Shown: piece after piece, positions 50,347 through 61,148 of the stretch
Layout of the letters: the number at the start of each line of letters is the position of its first letter
Position numbering within the stretch: position 1 is the first letter of the stretch
Source: Puccinellia tenuiflora
Taxonomy: Eukaryota > Streptophyta > Magnoliopsida > Poales > Poaceae
Length of the DNA stretch: 64,000 nucleotides
Assembly: GCA_012064385.1 (NCBI GenBank)
Contig: QRDG01001342.1
Span: 248,001 to 312,000 of the forward strand
Reading direction: 5' to 3'
Made by a program: the position numbers and the translations under genes
The notes under the pieces: model-generated
Told to the model about the DNA's origin: nothing
What the model saw: the letters and a program-made list of their open reading frames with translations, nothing else
The model's database searches: none

Positions 50347-50947
50347 GAACCCACTGTATGTATCTCGAAACTAAGAAATGAAATGTCGGCACCCCGAGAA
50401 GTGACTCGGGGACTGCCTTGTTGAAAAAATCTGTGTTTTATCCTTGTATTTTAATTCCTTGTGTCGGATGGCTCTAAAAACCGTATCACCTTGTCCGTAA
50501 GTATTGTGTGCTGTGTCCTCGTGATCTTGTGACTCGACTGCCTGACACCGAAAAAGGTAGGCAAGAGCAAAGGTTACTCGGTGCAGTAAACAAGAAAACC
50601 GACTCGGGGACTCGGTCCAGGAGCGATTCGGTTTCCTTTTAATAACCTTATGTCGGATGGCCTTGGCTATTTTCCCAAGTTTCTAAGTACTGTATGCTGT
50701 ACAACGGTCGTTTTTGTGACTCGACTGCCTGACACCAAAAATGGTAGGCAAGAGCAGAGATGGCAAAAGTATAGTAAACAAGAAATTGAACTCGGGGACT
50801 CGGTTCAATGTGATCCGGCGTACGGCTAAACTTGTTAAAACTTGCAAAGTAAAAAGTCAAGTACCAACCATAAAAAAGTGCAAGGTATATATTACATCTG
50901 CACCCGGCATTCCGGGGATTTAACGAATTGAGTTTTTCTTAAAAAGT
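50347..50947 (+). repeat. Element C 3' UTR segment with a 189 bp tandem duplication
   Basis: No gene. Two diverged copies start at 50462 and 50651 with TGTCGGATGGC and share GTGACTCGACTGCCTGACAC, GGTAGGCAAGAGCA and ACTCGGGGACTCGGT. Tandem repeats after pol are known in Tat-lineage elements. Confidence 0.75.
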
Positions 50948-53900
50948 TTAAGCAGCAGCGTCCGAGGTCTTTCGGGCAGAAGGAGAAGCTGGAGTCTCAG
51001 TTGCGGTTTCCTCGGCGGTGGACCCAGTAGCAGTGCCGGTGGCTGACTCGGGCGGAGTGTCTGCTTCGATTTCTTCGTCGACGGCCTCGTCTTCGTCTTC
51101 TCCTTCGTCTCCTTCAACCGGGATCTCCTCAGATTGGGGAACCCGGTCGCCAGGGACAAAGGAGTGCACCGGGGCGTACTGGATGAGAGCATGGGCAAAT
51201 TCTTGACGACGCCGGATGTGATCCGGATCAGTGAGCCACTTTGACCCGTCGCGCAGAGTCTTGAGCTTGTCGAGATCGAGCCCTTCGTACCAGGACAGCA
51301 CGTACATCATCGCTTCATCCGCTCCGACTCGGGCGGCGGACGATCGCCAGTCATCAAGCCTGTCCTCGGAGCCCAGCAGGCATGTGGCTAACTCATCAAC
51401 AACCAGAGGGGCCTCGCACCCGGGCCAGAGAACGTTGTATGCTCGGATGGCAGCAGTGAGGAGGTTCATCCCGATTAATCTCATCGGCCCCAAGCGAGCC
51501 TTCAGAGCCACCAAGTGGGCATCCATATCCCACTCGGCCGAGATAGGGCCACCTCGGATCTTCTCGAACCGGTGCTCGTTCGCGCTCTTGTCCGCGGCGG
51601 CCTTGGTGTGTGGGAAGCGTTCTGAGTAGGGAATGGCTAGCGCCGAAATAAGTTACAGATGAAGAAAGATGAAAGAAGGAATAAAGGCGGAGGGGAAGAG
51701 GGCTCACTGTCCATCTCGGAGTTGATCTTGGAGATGTCCACCAGCCACTGTGCGATCTTGGCCTTCAGAGTTTGAAGCTCGCTCCCGGCCGAGGTAGCCT
51801 CAGACTTGGATTCGGCAAGCGACTCCTGGAGTTTCCGGGTTTCCTCGACTCGGAGCCGCTTTTCCTCGGCAGCGCTCTTTTCCGACTCGGCGGCTCGACT
51901 CCGAGTTTCCTCCAGTTCGGCCTTCAGCCGGAGCACCTCCTCCTGCTCCCTCTTCAGCTCGGCTTGATGTGCAAGCTCGCGCTCCTTATGTGCGGCTGTG
52001 CCGAAGTAACAAGTGTTAGAATGAGCAGATTGATGCAAGTGCAAATTGAAAGGGCAAAGTGTGGCTTACACTCGATTTCCGAGATCCGTTTCTCCAATCC
52101 TTCGGCCTTGAGCGCCGAGTCAGCTACTTGGTCCAGCTTGGCTCGCAGCAACTTGTGTTTATCGGAGAGGATTTTGTGGGCCAGCAGAAGTTTGCGGTGC
52201 ACTTGCGTGCGCTTGGTCATGCAGATCTGAAAAGAAGAGATATTAATATTATTGATAAAGATTCAGCCCGAGTTATCTTTACTCAGCCGAGTTTCAGTCA
52301 CTCGACCCGAATCTCGGGGACTGGGGATGGATAATATATAATTAAAGAAAAATAAACCGAGTCATATTTACTCGGCATAGCTTACCGCGGCTGCTTGGTC
52401 GGCTGCGAAAAGGGCAGATTTTACTGCGGCCATCTTTTGGCCAACCAGACTCGGATTCACCGGATGCTCTAAGAGGATTTGGCTCGCGGGTGGCTTCGAG
52501 CTCACTTCGCCCAGGTCGGCGGCGTTCCACTCCGTGTTGTAGTGCTCGAGGGAACCAAGGCTTTTTCCGCTGTCGGTTCGCACCGGGGCATGCACCCAGT
52601 CAGTGGTATGTGTACTGGTTAATAACACTGGGGGTGTCCCGCGGCTCGCTGGCACCACCAGCTGTCGTTCCGGATTAGCCGACACCGTCGTCACCAGTGC
52701 CTTTCCGGTTGTTTCCCCAGTTGCAGGAACTGGAGCCTTGGATGTTTGTGGCCGTGGCTGCGGTTGTGCCGGTGCCGGCGTTGGCTTGGCCGTCGGTTGT
52801 GTCGGTGGAGGTGTTGGCTTGGCCGTGGATGTCGATGTGGATTTCGACTTAGATGTCGATGGCCGTGGCGGTTGTGTCGGAGCGGGTTGTGGCTGCGGTC
52901 GCAGTTGCGCTGTCTCTTGCTGCTGCTGCTGCTGCTGTTGCTGTTGCTGTTGCTGTTGTTGTTGCTGTTGCTGTTGCGGCTGTGGCGTTTCTTGCTGCGG
53001 CTGACTCGGATGGGCCGAATCTTCTGGTGCCGCAGTCTTCTCTGTTTCGGGGGCTGACGTACTGGCCCCGAGATTCTTGGATATGTCGGTCGCCACCGAC
53101 TCGGATCCCGGAGCCGTTGGAGGCACTGTCGGGCTGGTCCGTGGCGGACTCGGCAGTCTTGTGTCGTCCGGCCGAGGCGGTGTCGGAGTCCTGACAGGAT
53201 CCGAGTCAGTGGGCTCGGTTGGAATCTCCAGAGGAGCGGAGCTGCAAGGCAAAGAAGTAAAAGGTATCGTCAGAAGGAGGAAACTGTGGTCAAGCATATA
53301 AAGGTTATGCCGGCAAAAAGAAGGCTTACCCCTTAGTGACTGGGCGCTCGCGGCGCTTCGCCGCAGTCTTTACTCGCTGCTTCTTCTTCGCGGGAGCGCC
53401 GGATGTTCCGGCACCGGCAGACGCAGCTGCTGGGCGTTTCCGAACTGCGCCCTTGGGTCCCGTGGCGAGGGGCTCCACCTCGAGCACCTGATCGTCCGCG
53501 TCAGCTGGGGGCGAGCACACCGGGTAAGCAAACGAAACCGGGAGAGGATCTTCTACCTCTAGAATCCGACAGTCGTCATCATCATCATCTGACCAATCTC
53601 GGACGCGAGCCTTACCGGTGACAGGAACTGTGCCGACATCAGGGATCGGCATGTTGTCTTCGTTATCCGGGTCCACCGAGTCAGCTTCGACCCGGTCTGG
53701 ACCCCATTTGGCAGCCGGATCCCGTCCGTCCTCCTTCTTTTGCCGCTCGAATCTCTGAACAATGGAAACGGAGAAAGATTAAGGCCAAGTATAAAAGGGA
53801 ACCGACTTAAGAGTTTATATCAGCAGGAAAGTTACGTCGGTACAAGTCATTTACCTGGGGAGGAAGGTTGTTCCGGCTGTGAGGTTCTATTCCCCACTCC

Positions 53901-54793
53901 CACTCCTCCGTCATCCTTGTCCGGGCTATGGCCTTGACCCGCTGCCGGATCTGGGCCTTGGTCAGCTCGACCGTGCTTATCCGGGTCGGATCAAGAGGGC
54001 CACTCATGTGGCAAATCTTGTGGACTCGGCGCTGAAGGGGTGAGACCCGGCGGCTAATGAATGTCGCCAACAGATCGTCAGCAGTTAATCCTTCTGCGCG
54101 GAGCTGTCCCACGACTTCGTGGATCTGGTTGACCTCGACCTCTTGGTCGGTTGGATTGTACCCCCAGTTGAGTTGCGCTGTGGGGGGGGCGATGACAAAA
54201 TCCGGCAAGTTGATCTTGTCGACGTCAGTCGAGTTCTTCACGTAGAAGAAGGAGCGCTGCCATTTCCGGCATGACTCCAAGCCGTTGATCCTGGGGAAGA
54301 TGGAGCCGCGCCGAGGTGTGATGGTGGCGGCCCCGCACTGGGTCATCACCTTGGGGGCGGCCGGGTCAGCAGGATTCGGAATGACCTGCTTCCGGAATCC
54401 GAAATACTTGGACCACGCGCGGACGCTGGCCTTGAGACCGAGATAGCCCTCGGTGAAGGAGGCGAAGGAGGATAAGGTGGTGATGGCGTTGGCCGGTAAG
54501 TGGTGAGGCTGGAGACCGAAACTGTCGAGGAAGTTTCGGAAAAATACGCTGGCGGGCAGTCCGAGTCCCCGCTCAAAGTGCGCGACGAAGACGACATGTT
54601 CGCCCTCCTTGAGACTCGGCGTTGTCTCGGTGCCGGGCACTCGGCACTCTACTCCGGGCGGAATCCGTCGAGTCCGGATTAGCCAATCTATCTCGGCTCT
54701 TCCGACATCAGAGCCTTCCCAGGAGGCCCGAGTGGATCCCTCCACTGTAGTTTCTTCGACCGAGTCGATCACTTCGAGGGCGGCGTCCGACAT
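50948..54793 (-). CDS. Antisense six-exon gene of element C (about 1112 aa), frame intact
   Basis: Minus-strand exons by GT-AG sites: 54793-53855, 53754-53330, 53241-52386, 52226-52070, 51995-51708, 51621-50948. Sum 3339 bp; frame and phase (0, 2, 0, 1, 1) close exactly to TAA at 50948. Introns are 74-159 bp with good donors (GTAAAT, GTAAGC x3, GTGAGC) and pyrimidine-rich acceptors. Exon 1 carries the domain called 'putative gypsy type transposon' (PF04195-like: GEHVVFVAHFERGLGLP, FFRNFLDSFGLQPHHL). Exon 2 is acidic with a basic end. Exon 3 is Pro/Thr/Ser-rich with a poly-Gln tract. Exons 4-5 form a long charged coiled coil. Exon 6 is helical with an acidic Glu/Asp tail. Antisense genes at this place are known in Tat elements; function is unknown. 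No stop or frameshift is seen, unlike the sense integrase. Confidence 0.82.
52917..52979 (-). repeat. CAG/CAA trinucleotide tract encoding poly-Gln
   Basis: On the plus strand about twenty CTG/TTG triplets in a row. In the frame of exon 3 of the antisense gene they encode an almost pure Gln run. Mixed CAG and CAA codons are seen. Confidence 0.85.
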
Positions 54794-54815
54794 ACTGGTG
54801 AAAGGTTACCGAGAT

Positions 54816-55098
54816 CTGCAAAAAGGTTCACCGGCGGTGAGCGAGATGTGCCATAATGAAAACAGAGAGAAAAAGGGAAGAAAATATGCGGGAAGATGCA
54901 AACAAGTGCTAGATCCAAAAGAGAAGTGAAGAGGAAGAAAAGAAAGTGCTGTGGTGGCTAACCCGCCGGCGGCACACCGCAACCGCGGCTGCGAGGTCAC
55001 CGGCGGCGCGCGATGCGTCGCCGCGGTGAAGAACAAGAACAAGAACAGGGCGAAGAAACAGAGGAAGAAGAAGGACAGAGAGAAAGAGAAAAACTCAC
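54816..55098 (-). other. Candidate 5' UTR intron of the antisense gene
   Basis: Minus strand: donor GCG|GTGAGTTTTTC after 55099 and acceptor TTTTTGCAG before 54815. Exon 2 of the leader would then start 22 bases before the ATG at 54793. The intron is pyrimidine-rich. Inferred from splice-site words only. Confidence 0.5.
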
Positions 55099-55296
55099 CG
55101 CTGGGATGTGCTGGTGCGGCGGCGGCGAAAGATGCAACCGCAGCGTCCTGCGCGTCGTCCGGCGGCGGCTCGTCGGCGTGCGTGAATCCGTGCGGCGGCG
55201 ACGGGCTCTGTGCTCTGCGTGCACTGGAGAAGGAGGAGAGCGAGGAGGCAAGGAAGAGGATGAATGAGCGCGTAGGGGAGAACCGTACCTCTCCTT

Positions 55297-55305
55297 GTTA
55301 TTTAT
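55297..55305 (-). promoter_or_regulatory. Candidate TATA box of the antisense gene
   Basis: The minus strand reads CCCATAAATAACAAGG. Start of transcription would fall near 55265-55270, giving a GC-rich leader interrupted by the candidate intron. It lies between the gene and the 3' LTR, so the gene would have its own promoter. Confidence 0.4.
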
Positions 55306-55840
55306 GGGCGGCGGAGGAGATCGTGTGTGCGGGAGTTATTGCGCACGATCTCGTAACGGATGAGAGGTTACCACCCCACGATCTGTGGCACGATTCCCGT
55401 TGCGACTTAACCGCCGCACGATCGGCCACACGGGAGGCCACAGGAGGCCAACGGTCCAAGGGCGGTACACGCGATCGGGCGAGACCTGAGGAGACGCACG
55501 CGCGGTCAAGGCTGCACTCAAGTGCTTACGTGGGCACAGTGGCCAAGACGACCGACGTCACACAGGTGGCACGCATGCCTGTGGCACGTCCATCCGTGCA
55601 CGGTGACCGAGGCATCAGGCAGAGATGCTCTGCCACGTAGGGAACCGACGACTCGGAGGAGTCATGAGGTTTTGTCCCGTATGTCGGAATGATCCGACGC
55701 AAGATGAGATATCAATTTGGGATACATGGTGTTTTCCGACATACGAGTGTCGCCGGCATATGTTACGTCGGAGATCGGTTAAAAACGCTGATTTCGGGGT
55801 AAACCTGCCGTGGCCCTCCATCCGAGGCTGCAGGACCGCG
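55306..55840. other. Element C region between antisense gene and 3' LTR
   Basis: GC-rich, no gene supported on either strand. Probably promoter and upstream region of the antisense gene. Confidence 0.5.
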
Positions 55841-55845
55841 CCAGC

Positions 55846-55857
55846 TTCGGGGACTAA
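55846..55857 (+). other. Element C polypurine tract
   Basis: TTCGGGGACTAA directly before the 3' LTR; the core GGGGACTAA is purine-rich with one pyrimidine break. Confidence 0.6.
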
Positions 55858-56757
55858 TGTCGGGGGGCAACCCCCGGATATGGGCAAGGTGCCGATATAA
55901 GGGTTGACTCGGTGTTGACCGGGTCACTGAAACCGACATAACTATACCGGCTGACTCGGAGCTGGCCGGGTCATGATCAACCGACATATTGTTATGTCGG
56001 ATCGCGCAAGTTATATGTCGGATCGTTCTTTGTTCTTCTTGTGTGCAGGGAAGGCGAAACCGAGTTACAGGGAGTTCGGCATGCCCGTGCCGGATAAGGA
56101 AGCTTACTCGGGCCAGGGTCAAGGCGCAGGTCTTGTCCCTACAATCACGGGTCAGGACGCAGAGCCACTTGCGCGATGGGACGAGCCCACTTGACCAGAG
56201 TGATTGACCTCCATGCCGCTGACCGAAGCGGGGTACCAGGGAGCAGTGTGTTGGAGGAGACAGATGGGACGTGCCACGGCGCGGTGACGGAAGCGGTCAG
56301 AGGACCGGGCGTGGCTACAGTCCGGGCTACGCCAGCACTGATGTCAGCCCTAACTTGTGCCCTGGGCTTCCCTTTATAAGGAGCACCGGGGGCTCCTCTT
56401 ACGGGGACGCATGCACGCATACTACACGCGTTAGAGCATTTCTTTCATAGTCAGTAGAGAGCTAGAGAGAGCTTCCGAGACTCGGTTAGAGGCCTAGATC
56501 GTGCCGTTCTTCTATCCGGCTCGAGGAGCAAGCTTGTAATCAGTTGTAATCCACATATAAATCAAGTTGCAGGCAGGAGTAGGGGTGTTATCTCCTCACG
56601 AGAGCCCCGAACCTGGGTAAATTTGTGTGTCGGTGTGTGTGAGTTGTGTTCTTCGTGTGCGTGTTCGTGTGCGCAAGCCCTCCCCGGGTGCCTCCAGCGT
56701 CCATCGGCCCCACACTTCAAGCCATCCTATGGCATCTGCCGTGACACCACCACGACA
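55858..56757 (+). repeat. Element C 3' LTR (900 bp)
   Basis: Same ends as the 5' LTR (TGTCGGGGGGC...CACGACA). Block differences from the 5' copy lie near 56417-56435, 56535-56575 and 56620-56640. It is followed directly by F sequence with TCCGG, not by the AGTGC seen before the 5' LTR. Confidence 0.92.
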
Positions 56758-57579
56758 TCCGGCTCCTTTCCTTCCACTTAGTCAAGGAAGACGACGGCGG
56801 TGTAGCTCCTCGACATGGCTTGGAGGCTCGGGGAAGCGTGTACCGGCGGGGACGTCGACGGCAGCCGACCATGACGCTCCAGAGCACGCCTTGGGCGGAC
56901 TCGTTTCCGAGAAACAAAGAACGGAAGAGGTGCGCTGAGGTGGGGAATCGAAGAAGTAATATCCAGGGCGACCTACGGACAAGGTGGCGAGGTTCGGGGT
57001 GGAGTAGGGCGACGGGGACGTCGGTGGTGGCCGCGGTATTACTCTCGGGAGCACGTCTCTTGGCATGGAGATGGTGAGGTGAGGAGGAAGAGGCCGGCGG
57101 CGTCGCTGTGGGATAAAACGAATAGAAGCCCTAGGGAAAGCTCCAGGACATGATATATAGGTGGGAGAGGCGTTGTACGACGCGCATCGAGGTGGGGTGG
57201 AGGAGATCATGTGGCTGTTTATGGTTCGTATGTGTGTGACGTCAAAAGGTAGGAGAAGATAGTGGTGGGCTGGCTGGTGGGCTGAGCCAGAACAGAAAGA
57301 AGGGCAGAAGGTGCCCCAACCGGCCTGCTAGGAATTTTCAGGATTTCCAAATTTTAAAGAATTGGAAAAAGATAGAAAGAAAGGATAGGAAAAGAAAATA
57401 GGGAGAAGATTTGCATATAAAAATAGGGTTTGCCAAAATAAAATAGGGTTTGGTAAAATAATATTTTGATTTGTTTTTTTTTTTGGAAAATGTGCAAGGT
57501 GATTGATGCATGATGTCATGATGATGCAAAAGGAAAATAACAAACAATTCTAATTTGGGGAAAACCCCGGGATGTTACA
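56758..57579 (-). repeat. Element F 3' LTR, truncated
   Basis: Matches 61494-62316 of the other LTR with some substitutions. Left end cut at C's 3' LTR. A proline/arginine-rich open stretch on the minus strand (57210-56782) also occurs in the other copy and is probably GC-rich leader. Confidence 0.88.
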
Positions 57580-58067
57580 ACCGACACCACTAACAAGGGA
57601 TCTCGCCTCGAGATCCTCGCTACCGCCAGGGGGGAAAGAGTGGAGTCATACTATCAAATCTTCTCACGCCATGTTGATCTTCTCAACACCACTAACAAGG
57701 GATTCTTGCTCACGTCGATGATCTTCTCGACACCACTAACAAAAGGTTCTTGCTCACGCCGGTGGTGATGTTCGTCTGTCGAGATGCTTCCGAAGATCGA
57801 ACCTATTAGGATGAAAGGTACAAAGATCGTCCAACCCACGAGGATGCTATGACTCGAAAGATAGATAAGAGAGAAGATTTAAAACACACAAGGCAAGAGA
57901 AGGAATAGAATAGAGGTAAGGAATAAACAAGAATCCTATTGAGGTCTTTTCAAATTACCTTTAATAAAATAGTTTTGACACTCTACAAACAATGACCATT
58001 AGCTAGGGTATCCTACAGGCAGAGCGGACCCGCGGGGTATCAAAGAACCTGAGCTCTGATACCACTT
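57580..58067 (-). other. Element F interior (488 bp), non-coding
   Basis: Holds three copies of ACACCACTAACAA (57584, 57685 and 57731), each followed by GGGAT or AAGGTTC-type sequence. The first lies at the PPT next to the 3' LTR. The PBS is at the other end. No ORF of interest. Confidence 0.75.
58053..58064 (-). other. Element F primer-binding site
   Basis: Minus-strand TGGTATCAGAGC, three bases from the LTR start at 58068. Confidence 0.88.
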
Positions 58068-59903
58068 TGTAACGCCCCGGGATCGGTACTATGTAGACTT
58101 GAGCGATTCCCGCCAAATCCGCATAATAACGATCCTAAGACTCCCACCAGGTATAACGTGCACGTCGCAACACACACGTTATGCGAGTGGAATTGTGATG
58201 ATCATTACAACAGTTCTCGATGGAACCCATAAAAGAACATATACAACAACGACTCACCGAGTCAAGAGCAAAAGATACAATACAAAGATCCAAAATAACA
58301 ACGGAAGCGAATAGCGTCCGACTACGAACAAGATACAAAGTGGACTAAGATTCCTGAAGATAAACGAAGGCACCATATCCCTGCCTAAGCCAAGCTCGAG
58401 GGATTCCCAAGCTAACATCGTTAGACTCCAAACCTGTTGGCTGCATTGGAATAGTAGCCCCGAAGGGGTCAGTATTATAAACAGTACTGGAAAGGAATAC
58501 TCACAAGATATCAAAACTTGAAATCTGGGGGAAAGGGTTAGTGGTTGAAGCGGCGACAAGCAGCACTAACAACTGATAGAGACACGCTACAACTTTCGTC
58601 TAAAAGAGACAAGGTAAGAGAGTGCATAGAGAACCAACTATACTAACACCAAACATAACCCAGCCGATTCCTTACCCGCTCGTTTAAAACCACGGACAGA
58701 AAGCCCAAAGTCACTCACACAGTTGACAATTTTATGGGTTATTATTTAAGTAATCTATCTTACTGGTCAAGTTATTATCAGTAGGTGCAAGTTGTCTATG
58801 ATCTTGTTAGCCAGCATCATCACCAAGTCGTCCATAACCGCGGACACGGCTTTTCGAAAAGATTTAACCCTGCAGGGGTGCACAAATGTGGCCACACGTT
58901 CTTCAACCCATCGTGCCATGCAATTAGCACACTTCCGGGGTATGCTGGCAGGGTATTCGACGCTACAGTTTCCTTCACTACAACACAAGTCCAAGGAACC
59001 ACCTAGCTAGGTTGGATCCGCATCGAAAGTCTGGCCGAAGCTCCGAGGCGGACCTAGCCGATGTGAGAACGGCTTCGGGAGGAACACTCATACGATTGCC
59101 CTCCTTCCACACTCGATAAACGAACGATCCGCAAGCCCTACCATAGGTAACCATTACGTATAAGTCCCGGAGGCGTCCCATCCATACCTGCATCACAAAT
59201 AAATAAAGCGTCGCGCAAATGAAAACACCCGAACTAAGTTGTGGCGCCCTGGACAAGGATGCAGATCCGGTACTATGTCGAGGGGAGTCCCATTTCCTCC
59301 CACATGTGGGTAGTGCGCTCAGTCTTGGATCAGAGACAAGAACTCGGGTCCTAGGCGACACTAGCAGAACAAATCACCACGATTGGCCTTCTGCCGATGA
59401 CTTATCTTTATTAATTATTCACATCGCCAAACATTATAGATTATCATGTGAATTAAGGCCAACTATCGTATTAAAGCATGACTAGAACAAGATTCAAGCA
59501 AAACAAACCTAAGCATGCGCTACGACTCGCAAAGGCCAACAAGGTAAACAAACAACAACTTAATAGGATGTGGAGGTGTGGCTATATCATGGCTGCCAGG
59601 TAAACATGCAAATAGGATCAGGACACAACCATCGTAACATAGGGCTAGCAAGGAACAAAAGATAGGAGACGGAAAGCAAGCAAAGATAGCAAGTGAGTAG
59701 TACTTGCCTACAATCCGGTAAAGGTAGAAGAACCTGTCGTTGCTCACATCAACTCAACGTCCTATCCGCGAAGAAGCAACGACCATTGGCAACGGAAAAG
59801 ATGCATTTTACACTACGACAAAACATGAGAAGATGCATGTAAGCCAATTAAACATTTAATTATAGGGTTCAAGTTATTTTTCTAACCATCAAAATTAAAT
59901 ATT

Positions 59904-60752
59904 GATTTAACAAGGAGGAACAAGGCATGGGTGAGCTAATCAAAATTAAATGGAATAGGGCATTATTTTAAATTAATACCCACACATTCCATATGTATTT
60001 ATTTAGGTGATATACAAAACCCAACTAATGTGCAACCTACATGATGCAAACATGGATGAACATGGCATATTAATATTACTTTCATTTCTCTGATAATTTT
60101 AGACATACAATTTATATTAGTTGCATTTATAAACAAATGATATGATAGATACAAGATTGACACGTTTTCTGCAAAAAGAATAAAGAGATTTAACAAGGAG
60201 GAACGAGGCATGTGTGAGCTAATCAAAATTAAATGGAATATGGCATTATTTTAAATTAATACCCACACATTCCATATGTATTTATTTAGGTGATATACAA
60301 AACCCAACTAATGTGCAACCTACATGATGCAAACATGGATGAACATGGCATATTAATATTACTTTCATTTCTCTGATAATTGTGGACATACAATTTATAT
60401 TAGTTGCATTTATAAAACAAATGATATGATAGATACAAGATTGACATGTTTTCTGCAAAAAGAATAAAGAGATTTAACAAGGAGGAACAAGGCATGGGTG
60501 AGCTAATCAAAATTAAATGGAATAGGGCATTATTTTAAATTAATACCCACACATTCCATATGTATTTATTTAGGTGATATACAAAACCCAACTAATGTGC
60601 AACCTACATGATGCAAACATGGATGAACATGGCATATTAATATTACTTTCATTTCCCTGATAATTTTAGACATACAATTTATATTAGTTGCATTTATAAA
60701 ACAAATGATATGATAGATACAAGATTGACACGTTTTAAAAAGAATAAGGAGC
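59904..60752. repeat. Three tandem copies of a ~284 bp unit inside F's LTR
   Basis: Unit starts GATTTAACAAGGAGGAAC at 59904, 60187 and 60471 (periods 283 and 284). Copies differ by a few substitutions and single-base indels. The third ends early, at about GACACGTTTTAAAAAG. The unit is AT-rich and non-coding. H carries the outer part of the same region once, reverse-complemented, near 63690-63830. Confidence 0.92.
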
Positions 60753-60962
60753 AAAAGGTTGGGCTTTGGGTGCCAGCAGGAGGATTCGAACTTGTGTCGG
60801 GCACAGACAAGGAACAAGGGCGCAGCCACGGGGCCACAGATCATTTGACGAAGCATATGGGGTGCGACTGCAAAAAGAGAACGTGAAGCAAAGCGTTAAC
60901 TGCTTCAGACTTCAGGTTCAGAGAAGCGATGCGGACGGGGACTATCTGCAGCGGCGCGGCTG

Positions 60963-61148
60963 ATTCCTGGCAGGGGCGGAGCTGCTTGGGCTCACCCTGA
61001 TGCACATGCATCAGGGTCCAAGATTTTTTTTTGCTTCTCTTACTACATAAAAAGGCATTATGCATCAGGTTAGGCCACCAAGTGTGCATCAGGCAGTCCA
61101 AGAGGGCATCAGGGTTGCTCTTACTCCAGCTCCGCCCCTGATTCCTGG
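60963..61148. mobile_element. hAT-type MITE (170 bp) with 8 bp target duplication
   Basis: 60971-61140 has perfect 14 bp terminal inverted repeats (CAGGGGCGGAGCTG / CAGCTCCGCCCCTG, allowing for one flanking base) and is flanked by ATTCCTGG at 60963-60970 and 61141-61148. The TIR start CAGGGGCGGA and the 8 bp duplication are hallmarks of plant hAT elements. The interior is non-coding. Confidence 0.92.

Larger units (their letters stand above)
23782..56757 (+). mobile_element. Element C: Tat-lineage Gypsy element carrying an antisense gene; interrupted by D/E
   Basis: TG...CA LTRs of 906 and 900 bp bound gag, protease, RT, two RNase H domains, a broken integrase, a long 3' region with a spliced antisense gene, and a PPT. 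The second RNase H after the RT-linked one, and a reverse-strand gene between pol and the 3' LTR, are marks of the Tat (Grande/Retand-like) lineage. Without D and E it is about 14.2 kb. Flanking 5-mers differ (AGTGC left, TCCGG right) and the two flanks belong to different elements (G and F), so the two ends may not come from one insertion. Confidence 0.9.

Noticed and set aside
52603..53194. Plus-strand Cys-, Leu- or Ala-rich ORFs opposite the poly-Gln tract
   Set aside because: Pure trinucleotide-repeat shadows of the antisense exon.
59904..60752. Possible CRISPR-like or host satellite array
   Set aside because: Only three long units with no spacers, embedded in an LTR; neither CRISPR nor a free satellite.
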